Assembly (NCBI RefSeq): GCF_008245225.1
Contig: NZ_VTAW01000008.1
Coordinates: 85,378-149,377, forward strand
From: Natrialba swarupiae
Lineage (GTDB): Archaea; Halobacteriota; Halobacteria; Halobacteriales; Natrialbaceae
Direction: 5' to 3'
Length of the DNA: 64,000 nt
The translations under genes and the position numbers were made by a program. Shown here piece after piece: positions 63,798 through 64,000 of the stretch; within the stretch, counting starts at the first letter, position 1, and each line of letters begins with the position of its first letter. Under the pieces are notes generated by a model. The model was not told where the DNA came from. It saw only the letters and a program-made list of their open reading frames with translations, and searched no databases.

Positions 63798-64000
63798 TCA
63801 GTCCGCATATGTCGCCTCATCATCAAATAGAGAGAATAACTCCTCTTCTAGCTCACTACGAAGTCTCTGAGTATACTTGTGGAATGCCTCCGTCGGCTTC
63901 GGAATCGGCAACTCAATTAGGCTCAGTCGATCACATCGATTTAGAGAAAGTGCCTGCTTGGAGAAGGTGTGCAGCCTAGCCAAGCAGACAGCGAGATAGA
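63798..64000 (-). CDS. 3' end of an unidentified gene (partial)
   Basis: A frame open at the right edge gives the last 66 residues of a leftward gene: it includes RLHTFSKQALSLNRCDRLSL, IELPIPKPTEAFHKYTQRLR and a Glu-rich end EELEEELFSLFDD-like before a TGA at 63798-63800. It is less acidic and more AT-rich than the other genes. The tail faintly recalls restriction or modification specificity proteins, but this is too weak to name. The start lies outside the window. Confidence 0.45.
   Translation of the reverse strand, partial: YLAVCLARLHTFSKQALSLNRCDRLSLIELPIPKPTEAFHKYTQRLRSELEEELFSLFDDEATYAD

Noticed and set aside
63551..63979. A 142-codon rightward frame at the right edge
   Set aside because: It overlaps the partial leftward gene and has no similarity that I recognise; the composition gives no support to either frame over most of its length.
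1..64000. tRNA genes or intact insertion sequences
   Set aside because: I scanned the intergenic regions for tRNA-like cloverleaf ends and transposase motifs and saw none that I could support.

Overview
The window looks like a haloarchaeal chromosome, most likely from the Natrialbales (Natrinema/Haloterrigena/Natronorubrum type). Most genes are GC-rich with strongly acidic proteins. Many starts sit about 25 bases after a TATA element, as expected for leaderless transcripts. The gene content is also haloarchaeal: HTH-10 regulators, DUF1102, DUF5305, DUF7344 and DUF7521 proteins, a fused NuoCD, and archaeal signal peptidase I. No rRNA, tRNA, CRISPR array or intact insertion sequence was seen.

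Layout. 1-9.2 kb: the end of a complex I gene (nuoCD), divergent from an HTH-10 regulator; a membrane protein; an XTP pyrophosphatase; an arsR-arsM pair; a PIN protein with a small partner; a MOT1-type transporter; and an H-NOX haem sensor overlapping a chemotaxis transducer. 9.4-11.4 kb: a PurM-like protein and thiD. 11.5-18.9 kb: a probable cell-surface glycan group (FemAB-like transferase, toroid protein, DUF354 glycosyltransferase-like protein, secreted glycoprotein, polysaccharide deacetylase, YdjM-like protein). 19-21.4 kb: a hydrolase, a gene-poor stretch and a zinc-ribbon membrane protein. 21.4-29.6 kb: a surface-protein locus with three DUF1102 paralogues, a fourth exported protein with the same kind of signal, a DUF5305 membrane protein, a signal peptidase I and a DUF7344 regulator. 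30-31.6 kb: a winged-helix/DUF7521 pair and a UspA protein. 31.9-35.4 kb: a rhodanese/metallo-beta-lactamase sulfur operon with an MFS transporter and a divergent HTH-10 regulator. 35.5-40.2 kb: small genes, an unusual hairpin array, an APC permease and UspA proteins. 40.4-53.5 kb: housekeeping genes (mutS, a dapA-family aldolase, mutL, rtcA, kdgK, an FAD disulfide reductase, an acetyltransferase, an RNB nuclease and small zinc proteins). 53.9-63.3 kb: three large sensor histidine kinases, plus TMEM175 and PUA proteins. The right edge is AT-rich and holds the end of an unidentified gene.

Two families of dispersed palindromic repeats run through the window. The commoner has arms close to TCATACGGNTTRCTGT. 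It lies mostly just after stop codons, and in four places its first three bases are the stop codon. A separate block at 36.77-37.11 kb holds about ten short perfect hairpins, mostly with three-base loops, upstream of the APC permease.

The best candidates for an undescribed system are the DUF1102/DUF5305/signal-peptidase locus, which is laid out like a SipW-TasA fibre system, and the hairpin array, which may be a structured RNA.
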